Below are positions 15,017-17,618 of a stretch of DNA of 17,618 nt, one piece after another. Every line of letters begins with the position of its first letter. The first letter of the stretch is position 1. The position numbers and the translations under genes are program-made. The notes below the pieces were generated by a model. That model had not been told where the DNA came from and made no database searches. It saw only the letters and a program-made list of their open reading frames with translations. The DNA lies in NCBI GenBank assembly GCA_031270515.1, contig JAISXM010000008.1, positions 1-17,618 on the forward strand, in the 5' to 3' direction. Source of the DNA: Holosporales bacterium. Lineage in GTDB: Bacteria > Pseudomonadota > Alphaproteobacteria > BNTO01.

Positions 15017-17266
15017 TCACTCGAGATAGCTACTCAAAGCCTCCATAGTTGGTCTGAGATTTGTCTTTGGATTCGGCTTGTCATTATAAAGCCCCGCAAA
15101 TGCTGAGTCTAGGGCTGCGCCATCAACATCTTGCCCTTGGATGATCTGGTAATTTAGTATTCTTTTTATAAGGTCTAAGACTTCCCCCGCTGAAGGGATT
15201 TTACCCGGATTCGGATCAACACATCTATTTAGTAGGCGGTAAAAGTCCGGATGAAACGCTCTAGCGGGAATACCCAATCCGGCCTCGGTTTTCCTCCGTA
15301 TCTCGGCCGCGCTGAGATCGGGGTTAAAAAGTGGTTGTCCAGTAATTATTTCGTACGTAATCACCGCCGCTGCAAACACATCCCAGGCTTGCTTTTGCCA
15401 CAACGTTGGATCCTTGCAAACGTATAGGTGAGGTGACGTATATTGTGGGGGCCGAACCAGGGTGCCATATGTAACGGAATGTTCTTCAAAAAGGCTGGTC
15501 GCCCAATTAGAAAGGAGCCCTAGTCCATCTTCCGCGAGGATGACGGTCGACGGTTTTAAGCTTCCATGCGTCATCCCGCTTTTATGTAATTCAGTTAGTG
15601 CCAGCCACATAGATACAATGACCTTTACGCGGTCAGTTGCACTCCAAAGTGAATAATCATTTTTGCAGGTACCTATCTTTGCGTCTAACGCCCCCCCAGG
15701 GTAATATTCGAACCACAATACTGGTCCGCGACTGGCAGATGGAGCTTCAATTCGTACAATAGGTAAAACACAGGGCCATCTACATGGCAAAATGTCTCGC
15801 GCTATTATATCCCATTCAGCACTATTGTGATCCTCTAGTTCATAGTATTTGACCGCAAAGCGCCATCCATTTTTCCCCTGAACCAATTTGATGATCCCTG
15901 TCCGACTTGATGTAATTTCCGACGTTACAGTACCCGCCTGATCAAATTTCTGCCACGCTGCCACGTCGTTAATGGCGGGATAGTGGTGGTGCACTTCAGC
16001 AACGGGGGCGGCCTCCAAAGCTTCGCTTGGGCGCACTTCAGCAACGGGGTCTTCAATAACCCACAGCGTACCGTCCACACCATTCAACAGATTTCCCACC
16101 ACATCGCGGATTATCTTCAGATTTTCTTTCTGTATATTTACTGCTTTACCCGCGTCCGTAGCCCTGAGAAAGGGGTCGCGCAATTGGGTGTAGTAAAAAT
16201 TCAACACTGCTTCGATATACTCGATGAGCTCAGGTTTTGCGTTAGTCAATCGAGTTCGGTATAGGTCGTCTACCATGCGTGTCCACTCCCGATCAAAGTA
16301 ATCACCCATCGGCAATCCTGTTGCAACGGCAGCGTCCTCAGAACTGGATGCATACTCTCCAAAATCTGATAAGTATGGCAATTCCAGGACGCTTTGTTCA
16401 AACCTACTCTTGGCGTTATCTTCATATGTTTTCCACAGATCTAGCGTTGGTGACTGCTGTAATTTGGTAGCAACTAGATTGCCCCAGCTTTCAACCTTTT
16501 CCGTCAACTCCTTCCTTGCGTTCGCTTCGTTTGGCGGGGATTCCAGATTTTCCGTCAGTTTTGACGAAAAAAACGCGTCCTGAAATCTACCACGACTGTA
16601 CTCTAACACTGGCATCACGGCGTCTTGGCTGTCGGAGGGGATTTTTGAGAAGACATCGGACCATACCTGGGAAAAAATTTCATTTGCCATGCGTAGTCGC
16701 TCGGGCGTCATGTCTCCTGTGGGCTCGCCGAAGTCAGCGAATTGCGCCACGTAAAGGGACAGAGATCGCGAACCGAGATCTGCCTGAGTCTCTACCTGAG
16801 TCTCTGCCTGATGACTTGGTGGATCAGGCGGGCTTATTACCACTTGGGGAGGTAAGTGGCGCATCCTACTGAATCGCGGATTTCCTCCGTCTCCGGGCGG
16901 AGGTGATACTAGCTGCGGCCCGTCTCCGGGCGGAGGTGATACTCGCAGCGGCTCATTTCCGTCTCCGGATTGCGGGAATGGTGGTATCGGCTGCTTATTC
17001 CACAGCCAGACCTCTACTGTTTTAACCGCCCTTCCACGGACCACCTTAGGGCTCGGCTTTACTATTTGAGGAGGCTTTTTCGGAGGATTTCCTGGAAAAT
17101 CGGCATCTGGCAATGTCTGAGTACTGAGCAGGCCTTTCGACGGGTGGGCACTGTTCATCATCAGTCCTATCCCCAAAATGCCCGATAAGAAGACGTTCTC
17201 CTTTGCAAAACATCCTCGTGTCCTGCCACGAGGCCCCCTGTTACCAATTCGTCGATCTCTTAGCAT
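15017..17266 (-). CDS. Exported protein with C-terminal pseudokinase domain
   Basis: A 749-residue protein. The N-terminus has an Arg-rich region then a hydrophobic core (NVFLSGILGIGLMMNSA, residues 24-40), a likely signal peptide or anchor. Residues ~55-160 are Pro-rich with VSPPPGDG repeats; ~165-400 look helical. Residues ~445-705 follow the protein-kinase fold: FAVKYY (K473, the ATP-binding lysine position), E484, WFEYYPGGALD hinge, WDVFAAAVITYEIITGQPLF (D629) and LLNRCVDPNPG. The catalytic HRD is H567-G-S, the DFG position reads S-N-W (586-588), the loop Asn is T574, APE is S-P-H and the subdomain XI Arg is replaced. It is therefore probably a pseudokinase with a binding or scaffold role. 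I chose ATG 17266 over 17302 because a G-rich possible ribosome site precedes it and it begins just before the Arg-rich region. Confidence 0.8.
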   Translation of the reverse strand: MLRDRRIGNRGPRGRTRGCFAKENVFLSGILGIGLMMNSAHPSKGLLSTQTLPDADFPGNPPKKPPQIVKPSPKVVRGRAVKTVEVWLWNKQPIPPFPQSGDGNEPLRVSPPPGDGPQLVSPPPGDGGNPRFSRMRHLPPQVVISPPDPPSHQAETQVETQADLGSRSLSLYVAQFADFGEPTGDMTPERLRMANEIFSQVWSDVFSKIPSDSQDAVMPVLEYSRGRFQDAFFSSKLTENLESPPNEANARKELTEKVESWGNLVATKLQQSPTLDLWKTYEDNAKSRFEQSVLELPYLSDFGEYASSSEDAAVATGLPMGDYFDREWTRMVDDLYRTRLTNAKPELIEYIEAVLNFYYTQLRDPFLRATDAGKAVNIQKENLKIIRDVVGNLLNGVDGTLWVIEDPVAEVRPSEALEAAPVAEVHHHYPAINDVAAWQKFDQAGTVTSEITSSRTGIIKLVQGKNGWRFAVKYYELEDHNSAEWDIIARDILPCRWPCVLPIVRIEAPSASRGPVLWFEYYPGGALDAKIGTCKNDYSLWSATDRVKVIVSMWLALTELHKSGMTHGSLKPSTVILAEDGLGLLSNWATSLFEEHSVTYGTLVRPPQYTSPHLYVCKDPTLWQKQAWDVFAAAVITYEIITGQPLFNPDLSAAEIRRKTEAGLGIPARAFHPDFYRLLNRCVDPNPGKIPSAGEVLDLIKRILNYQIIQGQDVDGAALDSAFAGLYNDKPNPKTNLRPTMEALSSYLE
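16888..16953 (-). repeat. 33-bp tandem repeat in the pseudokinase gene
   Basis: CGTCTCCGGGCGGAGGTGAT occurs at 16888 and again at 16921, offset 33 bp, encoding the doubled VSPPPGDG motif in the Pro-rich linker. A third shorter match lies at about 16969. Confidence 0.85.
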
Positions 17267-17300
17267 ACACACCCCCCCAATTATGTCAAAGTCATGTATC

Positions 17301-17330
17301 ATTCTGTTGCGAGACGAACCTTCCTGTCAA
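17301..17330 (-). promoter_or_regulatory. Possible promoter of the pseudokinase gene
   Basis: On the minus strand TTGACA (17330-17325) and CAGAAT (17306-17301) are 18 bp apart. The first in-frame ATG (17302) overlaps the -10 box, so a transcript from here would use the ATG at 17266. The -10 match is only 4/6. Confidence 0.35.
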
Positions 17331-17351
17331 GAGTACGCCCGTGGCTCGAGT

Positions 17352-17382
17352 AAAAGTTCAAATTGTTTTTATGGGCAGGTAT
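17352..17382 (+). repeat. Partial repeat A (right terminus only)
   Basis: AAAAGTTCAAATTGTTTTTATGGGCAGGTAT is the right end of repeat A. The left two-thirds of the element are absent. It lies between the divergent pseudokinase and nuclease genes. Confidence 0.75.
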
Positions 17383-17391
17383 GTGTACAAT
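17363..17391 (+). promoter_or_regulatory. Possible promoter of the Rpn nuclease gene, part inside a repeat A end
   Basis: TTGTTT (17363-17368, inside the repeat) and TACAAT (17386-17391, outside it) are separated by 17 bp, 36 bp before the start codon. Confidence 0.4.
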
Positions 17392-17427
17392 TAATAGTAG
17401 TGGGATAATGGCATTTGGGTATGTGCG

Positions 17428-17618
17428 ATGTCTTCGTTGTTAAGCCCGCAAATTGACTTTGTTTTTAAGAATATCTTTGGTGTGGAAGGCAAAGAGCCGC
17501 TGCTCATCTCGTTTTTGAACTCTTTGTTCAAAGGTAATCCAGTAGTAAAAAATCTTACGCTGGGCAACACAGACATTTGCAAAACAAGGCACGACGGCAA
17601 ATCCAATCGCCTGGATGT
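17428..17618 (+). CDS. Rpn-family PD-(D/E)XK nuclease / putative transposase, 3' end outside window
   Basis: The 63 visible codons start at ATG 17428 and run off the window. The sequence SPQIDFVFKNIFG...LISFLNSLFKG, followed by a spacer and SNRLDV, is the standard N-terminus of Rpn (formerly transposase_31) proteins, in which the Asp of the RLDV-type motif belongs to the PD-(D/E)XK active site. Rpn proteins are nucleases linked to recombination, often in many copies in intracellular alphaproteobacteria. No good Shine-Dalgarno precedes the ATG; a promoter partly built from a repeat A end lies upstream. The C-terminal two-thirds cannot be assessed, so intactness is unknown. Confidence 0.85.
   Translation, partial: MSSLLSPQIDFVFKNIFGVEGKEPLLISFLNSLFKGNPVVKNLTLGNTDICKTRHDGKSNRLD

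Noticed and set aside
17267..17302. Pseudokinase start at 17302
   Set aside because: No ribosome site, overlaps the likely -10 box, and puts acidic residues before the Arg-rich region of the signal segment.

Overview
This 17.6-kb window looks like part of the genome of a Gram-negative, probably intracellular or host-associated bacterium. An alphaproteobacterial symbiont of the Holosporales/Rickettsiales kind is my best guess, from gene content only. A few housekeeping genes (rodA, a pepA-lolA-pepP cluster) sit among genes typical of host-associated bacteria: an ankyrin-repeat protein, two secreted cysteine-rich BspA-like leucine-rich-repeat proteins, a large exported protein of unknown fold, an exported kinase-like protein lacking catalytic residues, and an Rpn-type PD-(D/E)XK nuclease. 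By eye the housekeeping genes are GC-richer than the ankyrin, LRR and exported-protein genes.

Layout. 2-1531 (+): 5'-truncated ankyrin-repeat protein. 1690-2868 (-): RodA. 3144-4811 and 5141-7267 (+): paralogous BspA-like LRR proteins with the same signal peptide and duplicated promoters. 7668-9515 (+): exported protein with a Pro-rich repeat linker. 9668-9817 (+): doubtful small ORF. 14700-9941 (-): leucyl aminopeptidase, LolA-like lipoprotein carrier and Xaa-Pro aminopeptidase, probably one transcript from a promoter at 14735-14763. 17266-15017 (-): exported pseudokinase. 17428 to the end (+): start of an Rpn-family nuclease.

The most striking feature is the repeat content. A palindromic element of about 92-95 bp (repeat A, ends starting TATACC) occurs in four near-complete and up to three partial copies, in both orientations, always between genes. 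A second 71-bp palindromic element (repeat B) lies beside it, just upstream of the exported-protein genes. An 88-bp MITE-like element (C) is inserted exactly at one A-B junction, and the other A-B junction shows the uninterrupted site. A fourth inverted-repeat element (D, 137 bp) lies upstream of pepA. Separately, in-frame minisatellites have expanded in at least six genes, including the housekeeping pepP and lolA, and one 27-bp array is intergenic.

The LRR, Pro-rich and pseudokinase proteins all carry N-terminal export signals and could form a set of secreted factors acting at the host interface. That role is inference. The two peptidases and LolA are core functions in protein turnover and envelope lipoprotein transport.
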